Shown piece by piece: positions 26,881 through 34,961 of a stretch of 64,000 bases of DNA. The position numbers were made by a program, and so were the translations under genes. How positions within the stretch are numbered: position 1 is the first letter of the stretch; every line of letters begins with the position of its first letter. The notes beneath the pieces are model-generated. The model worked only from the letters and a program-made list of their open reading frames with translations, was not told the origin of the DNA and did not search any database. The DNA is taken from NCBI RefSeq assembly GCF_000514815.1, contig NZ_AZWQ01000016.1, positions 122,493 through 186,492 of the forward strand. Reading direction: 5' to 3'. This DNA comes from Salinispora fenicalii. GTDB lineage: Bacteria; Actinomycetota; Actinomycetes; Mycobacteriales; Micromonosporaceae.

Positions 26881-27774
26881 TCAGACCGGAAGCTTCGGTG
26901 TGCGCGTACTTGCGCGTGCCACTAGGGAAAGCAGCGAGCGGGAGAACTCGATGGGCGGGTCGAAGCGACGCTGACGGCGCAGGGCGATGTGGAAGGGTTG
27001 GTGGGACCGACCGTCCCGAGCGATCAGCGTTCGCGTACCGAAGCCGACTCGGCCGAGGGCGCCGACGGGTGCCCCGAGTATGTCGGCGACGGTCGTGACC
27101 GGGCTATACCCGACCGAGACGGTGTCGTACTCGCCGTCGCTGACCGGTGGGGTGCGCACCACGTGATTGGTTTCGATGACCTGGAAGGTCGACGGCCGCT
27201 CCCACGGGTGGTCCGTGCGGTACAGCCCGAGAAGGGCACAGTACCGTTCCTGTCGGTCCGAGGTGACCGCGCCGACCGGACCGTCTTCGGCCATCGCGCC
27301 GCTGAACTCGATCAGCTCCTGTATCGGCACATGGCCGATTCGCTTGACGACCGTGCGGAAACGGCGTGGGGACAGACCCGTCAGGTGACCGAACTGACTG
27401 ATGAACGTTCCAAGACTCGAATATCCGACAGCTGAGCAGATTTCCGTCACTGACCGCCGTGAGTTCAGTAGGAGGTGCTGCGCCTCGCACATCCTGAGCG
27501 CGGTGAGAAACCGTGCCGGGGTAGTGCAGGTGATCTCTCGGAATATTCGATGAAAATGGAACTGGCTCATGGTTGCCACCCGTGCGACATCGACGAGTTG
27601 GATAGGCTGCGCCAGGTTTTCGATCATATAGTCCACAGCGCTGGCGACTGCCGTCACCCGTGTCGCACCCGTGGGTTCTATGAGGCAAAGGCCGAAGCTC
27701 GCACAGAGTTCGATTTTGTCACACTGCAAACAGTTGGCCTCTCTGATCCACCGCAAAGTGGACTGGCCACTCAT
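26881..27774 (-). CDS. AraC-type regulator with N-terminal Cys4 motif, paralogue
   Basis: A 297-residue full-length paralogue of the regulator at 8826. The N-terminal NCLQCDKIELCASFGLCL again gives C-x2-C-x5-C-x5-C. The double helix-turn-helix (QPIQLVDVARVATMSQFHFH, SVTEICSAVGYSSLGTFISQF, LSPRRFR) and an unassigned 150-residue C-terminal domain follow. Its ATG (27774) corresponds exactly to the start of the first copy, and an upstream extension to 27819 is unlikely. Unlike the first copy, its equivalent Leu codon is TTG. Two such regulators bracketing the core operon suggest a regulatory cascade or hetero-oligomer. Confidence 0.88.
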   Translation of the reverse strand: MSGQSTLRWIREANCLQCDKIELCASFGLCLIEPTGATRVTAVASAVDYMIENLAQPIQLVDVARVATMSQFHFHRIFREITCTTPARFLTALRMCEAQHLLLNSRRSVTEICSAVGYSSLGTFISQFGHLTGLSPRRFRTVVKRIGHVPIQELIEFSGAMAEDGPVGAVTSDRQERYCALLGLYRTDHPWERPSTFQVIETNHVVRTPPVSDGEYDTVSVGYSPVTTVADILGAPVGALGRVGFGTRTLIARDGRSHQPFHIALRRQRRFDPPIEFSRSLLSLVARASTRTPKLPV

Positions 27775-27815
27775 GAGCCCCACCCTTCCCCGAAGGCCGC
27801 GTCGTCCGCGGCAGA

Positions 27816-28346
27816 TCATGACGCCGATGCGTCCGTTGTGAGACTCGGGTCGACCATGTAATCGCTTTGTCCCTGGACGGCGTTGACCACCGCACGCTGA
27901 AACGGCCCCTGCGGCAGGCCGGTGCCAACGAATAGCTCGTCGGATGAGACCGCGTACCAGTTAGGCCGGGTGCGGCTGGGCCTGCTGCACCGCACGGGCG
28001 GCCGGTGCGGCGGGGTTGACGCGCGACGGCCATGGCCGCGCGGTCTCGCCGGTGTCGGGTAGCGTGAGAAGCCGGACCGCCACCGCGTGCTGCCGGGGCG
28101 ACCAGTCAAGCCGTAGGGTCAACTCCTACCACCGGTTGGTCACCGCCGCGTCGGACCTGCCGTCACCGCCCACGTCATCGAAAGCCTATCCGCGCGGCGG
28201 GCGGCCCCTCCAACAGCGCCCTGACCCAGTCGCCCGGCCCGAAAGCAGCCCATCGACCGGCGGCGGACGAGGTGCCCTCGTGTGCCGATGCCGGGGGCAG
28301 TCGTGGGGCTCGGACGCCGAACTGGCGTTCACCGGCGGCCCGCCGA
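27816..28346. other. Scrambled stretch downstream of the second methyltransferase copy
   Basis: Apart from the FG-GAP fragment there is no intact gene. A minus-strand frame ends with PNWYAVSSDELFVGTGLPQG... but has no start signal or known family. The area looks like decayed pieces of at least two genes. Confidence 0.4.
28045..28185 (-). pseudogene. FG-GAP/UnbV-like fragment
   Basis: One minus-strand frame reads FDDVGGDGRSDAAVTNRW, an amber stop, then ELTLRLDWSPRQHAVAVRLL. This resembles the UnbV blade DVDFDGRPDALVANQW followed by SRLVLNRS. The interruption is TAG, so it is not a selenocysteine codon. It may be a relic of a second unbV (or other FG-GAP gene) in a scrambled region between the second AraC gene and the truncated methyltransferase. 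The match is short. Confidence 0.35.
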
Positions 28347-28550
28347 TCACGGCGATCGGTTCGACTGCACACCAGGCCGGGGCACCGGCGTGACGTACTG
28401 GCGAGTGATGAGGCCGAGCACGGCGGCGCTCAGCGCGATCAGTGCGTTGCTTTGGTTCGGCGTCAAGCTGACCAGGTCGAAGGCGACGATCAAGTTCATC
28501 ACCGCAACGACCATGGCCTGTACGAGTACGGGTTCACGGCGCAGGATCAC
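28347..28550 (-). CDS. Small membrane protein (phage-module-like)
   Basis: A 67-residue protein with two hydrophobic stretches (VQAMVVAVMNLIVAFDLVSL and NALIALSAAVLGLITRQYV) separated by TPNQS. GAAGGAG precedes the GTG at 28550, which overlaps the preceding stop by GTGA. Small proteins of this design are frequent in actinophage lysis or structural modules. There is no direct evidence of function. Confidence 0.6.
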   Translation of the reverse strand: MILRREPVLVQAMVVAVMNLIVAFDLVSLTPNQSNALIALSAAVLGLITRQYVTPVPRPGVQSNRSP

Positions 28551-28909
28551 GGCTTCTCCTTCGCGGTCAGCCGCGCTGCGGGCCACTGGTAGGACGGTCT
28601 CCCGCCCAGTGGGGCGTCGATACGGAGGCGCGTAGAGCCGAACCAGAACTGGTACTCGTCACATAAGCAACCTCTGTTGATGTCGGAGGCCTCGACGGCG
28701 CCGGGGCGTAGCTTCAGCACCCTCGAGCTCCCGGCGGGATCGGACTCCGCGGCGAAGCGGTCGCGCAGCGCCGTACCCGCCACGTCGGGGGACTCCCAGC
28801 CGTTGTGCACCGGTTCGTAGATCGCTACGTGCCACGGAACGCTGACTGCGGTGCGGTACATCATGATCTTGCCGGCCGGGCTGGATATGCCGGTCAGACT
28901 GTGAGCCAT
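28547..28909 (-). pseudogene. Truncated methyltransferase fused to an unrelated tail
   Basis: A 120-codon ORF with a good GGAGAG start. Residues about 1-75 align with the N-terminus of the operon methyltransferase: MMYRTAVSVPWHVAIYEPVHNGWESPDVAG parallels its LIYDRVTGPLWRKAVYEPVHGGWEFTNIGG. The alignment breaks at the SAM motif, where LELCSGTGAVA is replaced by LKLRPGAVEASDI. The last 40 residues (CDEYQFWFGSTRLRIDAPLGG...) look like the tail of an unrelated, perhaps phage-type gene. It marks a recombination junction in a duplicated propeller-methyltransferase module. Confidence 0.65.
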
Positions 28910-28968
28910 GCGGATCTCTCCAGAGGTTACGAGGGGGTCGGGAAACTGACGCCCGGCCGGAGCGGGCA

Positions 28969-30741
28969 TCATCTGCGGCGCGTGTCAACCGGACTGCGTA
29001 CCGGCCCGGTTCGGGGCCGCGCGTCGCGGGTGCCGCACTGTCGCGCCTCGCCATCCGCGAGGTCCACGACGGGGGAGCCGTCACCCCACACGTTTCTCGC
29101 CAGCCAGTACTCGACAGTGCGGTGCGTGCGGGTGAACGCGAGCATCGAGCCGTCCCGACTCGGCACCGGGTAGCGGGCGGCGGGCCCGACCGACGAGAGC
29201 ACACGTCCGCTCCCGTTGGGCAGTTGTTCGAACAGATCCTCGACGCCAGAGGCGACGAGGGAATAGATGAGCGTACCGTCTGGCAGCAGGCGGGGGTTGT
29301 TCTTCTCGATGTAGTCCGGGCGGGCCAAGGTGACGATCTCGCCACTTCCCAGCTCTTTGCGGTAGAGGCCCCAGGTCCAGTCGCCGCCGCGGGTGGACAT
29401 GAAGATCACACCCGCGCCGTCCGGGGTCCACGACGGCGCCTCGTCCCACCATGGGTCCTCGGTGAGCTTGGTGATCCGGCCATCCCGGACGTCCAGGACG
29501 CACAGGTCCGCCTCGAATGGCTCAGTTTCGGACTTAAAGACGAGCCGGGTGCTGTCCGGTGACCAGTCCAGCGGACCGTATAGGCCCTTGAGCCATGTGA
29601 CGCCGCAGGTCCATACCGTGCTTGTGCCCGTCACAAGGTCGTAGGTCGCGATCTCCCATCGCAGCCTGCTCGCCTTCCGCGTGAGATAGGCGACGGTGCG
29701 GCCGTCCGGGGCCCACTGCGGAAACGCCGCGTCCCCGAGCAGCAGGGGCTCCGCCACCCCACCGCCGATGTCGCGGACCTTCACCGTGGATCGCCCGGTC
29801 TCCTCCATGGCGTAGATAAGTCGAGTGCCGTCGGGGGAGATGCTGCCGTACCTCGGTTGTTCGTTCGGCCCGACGACTTGTACGACCGCGTTGGTGCGGC
29901 GGTCGAGGACCCAGATGCCGACCCCGCGGTCGACGAGCCGATGGAAGAACAGGTGCTGCCCGTCGGCGGTCCAGTTCGGCCACCGGTCATCGGCCGCATC
30001 CATGGCTAACGCGCGCCCGCGGTTCGGCTCGTCGAGCCGCTGCACCCAGATCACCGAGCGTCCCTCGACACTCCGCGAAAACGCGACGACCGGGTGCGCG
30101 CTCGAAACGGTCGGTTTGTAGTCCCACGCGCGGCCGTTGGTCACCTGCCGCGGCGCACCACCATCCAGCGGCAGGATCGACACCACGCTTGCGCCGGTGT
30201 CGTAAGAGTGGCAGATCAGGCCGCTGCCGTTGGGCAGGTAGGCGCACGCGCCCGCTCGGCCGGGCTTGTCGGTCACCGGCACCGGCGGCCCGCCTGTGGC
30301 AGCTACCAGGTAGAGGTGCCGTTGTCCCCAGTCGCCCCCGACGAAAATGATCGTAGAACCGTCCGGCGACCAGTGCGGATACTCCTCATCGTGAGAGCCG
30401 AATGTAAGCCTGCTGATCCGCGCTTCGTGCACCCTGTATAGCCAGATCGCCTTATGCCCGCTGCGGGAAGAGGTGAACGCGAGGCACATGGAGTCGGGAG
30501 ACCACTGCGCCTCGAGGTCTTCGCCCGCGCCGCGGGTGCCCTGGTGCCACTGCTTGGTGGCGATCTCGTAGAACCAGAGGTTAAGCGAGCCCGCGCGCCG
30601 CGACGCGGCGACAAAGCGCGAGCCGTCCGGCGAGATCGCCCCGTCGCCCGCTCCGGCCGGGTCTTCAGCGAGCCTGTGCAACTGGAACGCCGGGCCGCGC
30701 ACGGGTCCCGGTTGCGGAAGCGAGCTCACCGAACCATTCAT
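28969..30741 (-). CDS. TolB/WD40-like beta-propeller protein, copy 2
   Basis: A 590-residue paralogue of the propeller at 23447, collinear along its whole length. It has YPHWSPDGSTIIFVGGDWGQRHLYL, DRWPNWTADGQHLFFHRLVD, WWDEAPSWTPDGAGVIFMSTRGGDWTWGLYR and the shared C-terminal TGPVRSPVDTRRR. There is no signal peptide or catalytic triad. It precedes the truncated methyltransferase just as copy 1 precedes the intact one. It is the first gene of its unit and is divergent from the SnoaL-like gene at 31031. Maintenance of both copies with intact frames suggests distinct roles. Confidence 0.82.
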   Translation of the reverse strand: MNGSVSSLPQPGPVRGPAFQLHRLAEDPAGAGDGAISPDGSRFVAASRRAGSLNLWFYEIATKQWHQGTRGAGEDLEAQWSPDSMCLAFTSSRSGHKAIWLYRVHEARISRLTFGSHDEEYPHWSPDGSTIIFVGGDWGQRHLYLVAATGGPPVPVTDKPGRAGACAYLPNGSGLICHSYDTGASVVSILPLDGGAPRQVTNGRAWDYKPTVSSAHPVVAFSRSVEGRSVIWVQRLDEPNRGRALAMDAADDRWPNWTADGQHLFFHRLVDRGVGIWVLDRRTNAVVQVVGPNEQPRYGSISPDGTRLIYAMEETGRSTVKVRDIGGGVAEPLLLGDAAFPQWAPDGRTVAYLTRKASRLRWEIATYDLVTGTSTVWTCGVTWLKGLYGPLDWSPDSTRLVFKSETEPFEADLCVLDVRDGRITKLTEDPWWDEAPSWTPDGAGVIFMSTRGGDWTWGLYRKELGSGEIVTLARPDYIEKNNPRLLPDGTLIYSLVASGVEDLFEQLPNGSGRVLSSVGPAARYPVPSRDGSMLAFTRTHRTVEYWLARNVWGDGSPVVDLADGEARQCGTRDARPRTGPVRSPVDTRRR

Positions 30742-31030
30742 CGTGTCCTCCAGGTCACCGTTGCGATTCGTCCCAAGCTATTCGGCACGATATGCGCGGG
30801 GTGATTTTCTGGCCTTCTCATCGTTTGCGATCGCCGTGTGGGTGCTCGCGCCGTTCCCGCACGGTCTCCGGCGAAGCAAGGGGTGAGAAGTCCCCGCACA
30901 CCGCCGGTGGCTAGAAACGTCAGTGGCGGCGATGTCCCGATCCGCTCGGCGTCACCGCAGTTGGGAAGTGCGCCCGGGGTCGAAGATCGCCGGTGGCCTG
31001 TAGACGTAACTATCGATTGGAGTGGTTGTT
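30742..31030. other. Divergent promoter region, propeller copy 2 and SnoaL-like gene
   Basis: About 290 bp between two divergent starts with no gene. It presumably contains both promoters, but no unambiguous elements were seen. Confidence 0.4.
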
Positions 31031-31690
31031 GTGACTGAGGTTCAGGATTTCGGCCGACAGCTCGGTGAATTCTCGCGCGGTCTGCTCGGTGCCACCGGCG
31101 CCGACGAGGGCACCGAGTTCGTCTCCGACGGCCGCGCCGAAAGCGAAATCCGTGGCTTCCTCGCGGAGCTACAGGAGGCGTACGCGCGGGCGGACATCGA
31201 CTGGATCGTCGACTCGCTCGCCGAGGACTTCACCACCTACGAGCTCGTGGCACTGGACGGCTCGCCCGTGGTGATCCGCGAAAAGGCGGCGATGCGCGAG
31301 TACCTCACCACCCTGTTTCCCGCTAGCGGGGAGAACCAGGTGAAGTCGATCACGGCCAACCAGGTGGTGGCGACGGCGACGCTCGGCCTCATCAACGAGG
31401 AGGGCGACGTCGTGATCTCCAAGGCGGACACGACCAAGGAGCATCAGCCACTGCGGGCCAGCGCGCTCGCCGTCCGCACCGAAAACGGCTGGAAGTGGCG
31501 CCACTGGCACATGTCCGAGGCCGGCCCGCGCTTCCGCGTGAACGCGGCCGGCGTGCCGATCGACGACAACGGCCAGGTGATACCAGGTGCCCGCGTAGTG
31601 ACTCAGGATGGCGTCGGTCGAGTCGTCGTCGACGGCAATGAGTCACGGCCCGGCGTCACCCGGACGTCCGGGCACACTCGCCGGGACTGA
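31031..31690 (+). CDS. SnoaL/NTF2-like (DUF4440-type) protein
   Basis: A 219-residue protein whose core (about 40-170) is an NTF2-like cone: EIRGFLAELQEAYARADIDWIVDSLAEDFTTYEL, VIREKAAMREYLTTLF and ALAVRTENGWKWRHWHMSEAG. The C-terminal 50 residues are low-complexity and polar. GGAG lies 9 bp before the GTG at 31031. The fold serves in polyketide cyclases, isomerases and ligand-binding proteins. It starts a plus-strand group with the haloperoxidase 40 bp downstream, suggesting a shared tailoring or protective task. Confidence 0.78.
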   Translation: MTEVQDFGRQLGEFSRGLLGATGADEGTEFVSDGRAESEIRGFLAELQEAYARADIDWIVDSLAEDFTTYELVALDGSPVVIREKAAMREYLTTLFPASGENQVKSITANQVVATATLGLINEEGDVVISKADTTKEHQPLRASALAVRTENGWKWRHWHMSEAGPRFRVNAAGVPIDDNGQVIPGARVVTQDGVGRVVVDGNESRPGVTRTSGHTRRD

Positions 31691-31730
31691 ATGGCCTGCT
31701 GCGCCGGGTCCGCGGGAGATTGGACGAGAC

Positions 31731-33248
31731 ATGAGTTCTACCGTCAGCCGGATCATTCGGCCGGAACACACCACGGCGGGCACCGCGCCCGCACCGGTGA
31801 CTCACGTGACCAATGGAGAGGAAAACCTGTACCCGGACTACCTCGGAAACTTCTCCAAGGGGTTGCCACACAACGAGTTCGGCGAAGTTGATCGGTCTGC
31901 TTACCGGCGGTTCGTTCGTCGGCTGTCCACTGAAGATCCAGGGCAGATCGAGGGAATTGAGCTTGACCCCTCCTGCGAGCGGCCGCTGGTCAACCCGCAG
32001 GCCGGGCTCTCGATCAATGCGATCGGTCCACGCAGCACGGACATGACCATACCGCCTGCACCCAGGATGGATTCAGCGGAGCTGTCTGCCGAGCTGTGTG
32101 AGCTCTATTGGATGGCCCTCTGTAGGGATGTGCCGTTCGCGCGGCTCACCCAAAGTGACGTGGCACAGGCGGCGGCCGATGACCTAACGAGGCTGTCGGA
32201 CTACCGGGCGGTGCGCCAAAACGGTCGGGTCACACCCGGCTTGCTGTTCCGCGGTGACAGCCCGGGAGATCACGTCGGACCGTACCTGTCGCAGTTCCTC
32301 TGGCGGGATATCCAGTTTGGCACGTATCGGTTCGAGCAGCGGCAGGACACCGTGCGTCCCAACCAGGACTACATGACTACGTTCGGCACCTATCTAAAGG
32401 TGCAGCGAGGGTGGAACCGGACGTTGGCACCGTCCGAGCGTGACCAGGAAAATCGGCGCTTCCTGTACTCGCCGCGCGCTCTTGCCCACTGGCTGCACTT
32501 TGACGGCGGACCGACCCCAGCAAAGGCGTTCTTCCATGCCGGGCTGATCCTGGACAGCCTCGGTGCGCCAGTCGACGCGGGTAACCCGTACGCGGACAGC
32601 ACCTCGCAGCAGGGGTTTTCCACGTTCGGGACCCCGCACCTGCTGGCGCTGGTGACCGAGGTAGCCAATCGGGCACTGCGTGCCGTGTGGTATCAGAAGT
32701 GGTTCGTGCACCGTAGGATGCGCCCCGAGGTCTTCGGTGCGCGGGTGCACCAGCGGCTAAGCGGGGTCCGGGCGTACGAGTTCATCGATCGCGAAGTCCT
32801 CGAGTCCGACGCGGTCGACCGGGTGTTCTCGAAATGGGGCTCCTACCTGCTGCCACAGGCATTCCCGGAAGGCTCGCCCATGCACCCGTCCTATGGTGCG
32901 GGCCATGGGACCGCCGCCGCGGCCGCGGCGACCGTCCTTAAGGCGTGGTTTGACGAGACTGCGGTGTTGGACAACCCAGTCCAGGCCAACGAGGACGGTA
33001 CTGCGTTAGTGCCGTACGAAGGCCAGGACGCCGGCCGACTCACGGTTGGCGGAGAGTTGAACAAGCTGGCTGCGAACGTCGGCATCGGCCGTAACATCGC
33101 CGGCGTGCACTGGCGAACCGACTGGACGGAGTCGGCGAAGCTGGGTGAGAGCCTCGCGATTCAACTGCTCCGTGAGCAAAAGGCCTGGTTCAAGGAACCC
33201 CACTGGTTCACGGTAACCAGGTTCGACGGCACCACTGTGCGGTTCTGA
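31731..33248 (+). CDS. Vanadium-dependent haloperoxidase-like protein (PAP2 superfamily)
   Basis: A 505-residue member of the algal/bacterial-type vanadium haloperoxidase family. The vanadate pocket motifs are present: QKWFVHRRMRPEVFG (Lys and Arg), MHPSYGAGHGTAAAAAA (Ser-x-x-His) and NIGIGRNIAGVHWRTDWTE (Arg and axial His). There is no signal peptide, so action is probably cytosolic. It could halogenate an enediyne or aromatic unit, or consume peroxide. Codon 426 is a TTA. It follows the SnoaL-like gene closely. Halide specificity cannot be deduced. Confidence 0.88.
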   Translation: MSSTVSRIIRPEHTTAGTAPAPVTHVTNGEENLYPDYLGNFSKGLPHNEFGEVDRSAYRRFVRRLSTEDPGQIEGIELDPSCERPLVNPQAGLSINAIGPRSTDMTIPPAPRMDSAELSAELCELYWMALCRDVPFARLTQSDVAQAAADDLTRLSDYRAVRQNGRVTPGLLFRGDSPGDHVGPYLSQFLWRDIQFGTYRFEQRQDTVRPNQDYMTTFGTYLKVQRGWNRTLAPSERDQENRRFLYSPRALAHWLHFDGGPTPAKAFFHAGLILDSLGAPVDAGNPYADSTSQQGFSTFGTPHLLALVTEVANRALRAVWYQKWFVHRRMRPEVFGARVHQRLSGVRAYEFIDREVLESDAVDRVFSKWGSYLLPQAFPEGSPMHPSYGAGHGTAAAAAATVLKAWFDETAVLDNPVQANEDGTALVPYEGQDAGRLTVGGELNKLAANVGIGRNIAGVHWRTDWTESAKLGESLAIQLLREQKAWFKEPHWFTVTRFDGTTVRF

Positions 33249-33273
33249 CCCGTCGGTGTACCTCAGAGCCTGC

Positions 33274-33307
33274 GCCGCGCGGCCGGTCGCCCTGACCGCC
33301 GCGCGGC
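33274..33307 (+). terminator. Hairpin after the haloperoxidase gene
   Basis: GCCGCGCGG(C)CGGTC pairs with GACCG-CCGCGCGGC around a five-base loop, with one bulged base, 26 bp after the stop. Confidence 0.7.
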
Positions 33308-33703
33308 ACAGGTTGTTGTTCCATTCCACGAACGCGGATCAACGCTCCCCAACTCGAACTCGACGGTATCCAGGTTTGCCGACGCCGACTTTCACCCCGA
33401 GTGCGACCAGTGTGCCGGCCCCACACTTGTCCAACACGGCAAGCGACAACCCCGAATACAGATCCGCCGGCAACACCGCAGCGGGCCGATTCTGATCCGA
33501 GGACTGGCTCCCCGCGATGTTCAGAGTGCACGGATTGTATCGGCTGGTGTTGCTTTCATACCGCGCCGCTGTCGGCATTCCGCTCACGACAGGGCGGCAT
33601 GACACACGAATAATTTGCCGCAAGGCGTAGTAAGCAGGCAGATGTTCACGTGAGCTATCGATCGTAGGAAAGAGCGTTTCGCGACAGGGTAAGGGGTAAT
33701 GCG
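33308..33703. other. Gene-free stretch before the first FG-GAP lipoprotein
   Basis: Almost 400 bp without a supported gene. It separates the haloperoxidase terminator from the FG-GAP gene and should contain that gene's promoter. Frames on both strands have poor codon bias. Confidence 0.4.
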
Positions 33704-34864
33704 ATGATTCAGCACACGTGGTTCAGAGCCGGCGACAGGCGGCTGTTCGCACTAGCAGCGGCGGCAGCACTCTGCGCCGCGTGCACGACCGATCAGGCTA
33801 CGGGACCGGGCGAGGAGCCCAAGGGTCCGCCGCTGTCGTTCGATATCTCGGCCGCAACGCCGGTCGGCGACAACCCGCGCGCAATCGCGGCTGCGGACCT
33901 CGACGGCGACGGCGTACCCGATTTGATCACCCCGAACCTCGGGCCGGGCAACGCGTCCGTACTCTTCGGCGATGGCAGGGCAGGCGTGCGACAGGTGGTT
34001 GAGGTCGCCGCCGGACCTGCCGCGTTGCGTAACGTTACTGCGGACCTGAACAATGACGGCAACCAGGATATTGCGACGATCAACGTCAGCGACGAGACCG
34101 TCACGGTGCTGCATGGTGACGGCGCAGGCGGGTTCGGCGAGCCGGTCGCGTATGAGGCGGGTGACGGCCCGTCCGGTGTGATCGCCGTCGACCTGAATGG
34201 CGACGATCTGCTTGACCTCGCGACCGCCAACTATGACGGGGACGACATCAGCATCATGCTGGCCGACGGCACCGGGTACGCCCCACCCGTGCATGTCGCC
34301 GCGGGCGACGGAACCGCCGACATCGTGGCCGCGGACGTCAATGGCGATGGCCGGATCGACCTGGTTACCGGCAACCACCACTCCGACGATGTGAGCGTGC
34401 TGCTCGGCGACGGCGCGGGCGGGGTCGCGCCTGCGGTCTCCTCGCCAGCGGGCGACGGTCCACACGGAATCGCCGTGGCAGATTTCAATGGAGACGGGCA
34501 CGTCGACCTCGCGACACCAGACTACGAGGGAGACACTACATCGGTACTTATCGGAAGCGGCGACGGCACCTTCGCCGCGCCAACGATGCTTCCCGCTGGC
34601 GACGGTCCGACGGGGTTGGTCGCGGTTGACCTTGACGGTGATGGCGCGATCGACCTCGCGACCGCGAACTTCGAGTCCGACGACGTGTCTGTGCTTCCTG
34701 GCAACGGTGACGGCACGTTTCGGGACCCGGTGTACGTGTACGCCGGGGACGGTGCGGTGAAGATCGTCGCCGTTGATCTCGATGGTGACGGCCTACTCGA
34801 CCTCGCCACCGCCAACTCCCACGACGACAACGTCACCGTGCTCCGCAATAGCACCAGTCAGTGA
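33704..34864 (+). CDS. FG-GAP/VCBS repeat lipoprotein 1
   Basis: A 386-residue exported lipoprotein. The signal peptide ends with a lipobox LCAAC at about residue 29, followed by a polar linker and about seven FG-GAP blades with regular calcium loops (DLDGDGVPDLITPN, DLNNDGNQDIATIN, DVNGDGRIDLVTGN, DFNGDGHVDLATPD). It forms an extracellular beta-propeller. It shares architecture with lipoprotein 2 (37440), and the two bracket the exporter genes. UnbV has the same blade type, so ligand handling outside the cell is a reasonable guess. Confidence 0.88.
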   Translation: MIQHTWFRAGDRRLFALAAAAALCAACTTDQATGPGEEPKGPPLSFDISAATPVGDNPRAIAAADLDGDGVPDLITPNLGPGNASVLFGDGRAGVRQVVEVAAGPAALRNVTADLNNDGNQDIATINVSDETVTVLHGDGAGGFGEPVAYEAGDGPSGVIAVDLNGDDLLDLATANYDGDDISIMLADGTGYAPPVHVAAGDGTADIVAADVNGDGRIDLVTGNHHSDDVSVLLGDGAGGVAPAVSSPAGDGPHGIAVADFNGDGHVDLATPDYEGDTTSVLIGSGDGTFAAPTMLPAGDGPTGLVAVDLDGDGAIDLATANFESDDVSVLPGNGDGTFRDPVYVYAGDGAVKIVAVDLDGDGLLDLATANSHDDNVTVLRNSTSQ

Positions 34865-34885
34865 CCAATCGTTTACCGGTGGCGT

Positions 34886-34906
34886 ATGACAATTAGACAT
34901 ATCGTC
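34886..34906 (+). promoter_or_regulatory. Operator-like element upstream of the exporter, matching the P450 operator
   Basis: ATGACAATT-A-G-A-CATATCGTC, 55 bp before the ABC ATPase ATG. It matches the element at 5274-5294 at 19 of 21 positions and is in the same orientation to its gene. It is likely a binding site for one repressor controlling the P450-methyltransferase and exporter units. No cognate TetR gene is present in the window. Confidence 0.6.
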
Positions 34907-34961
34907 CGGTATGGTCGCCCGGTAGGTAATCCGACGACGCACGCCGGGGCAGGAGACGACG

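Noticed and set aside
28045..28185. Possible selenocysteine codon in the UnbV-like fragment
   Set aside because: The interrupting codon is TAG, not TGA, and the surroundings are decayed.
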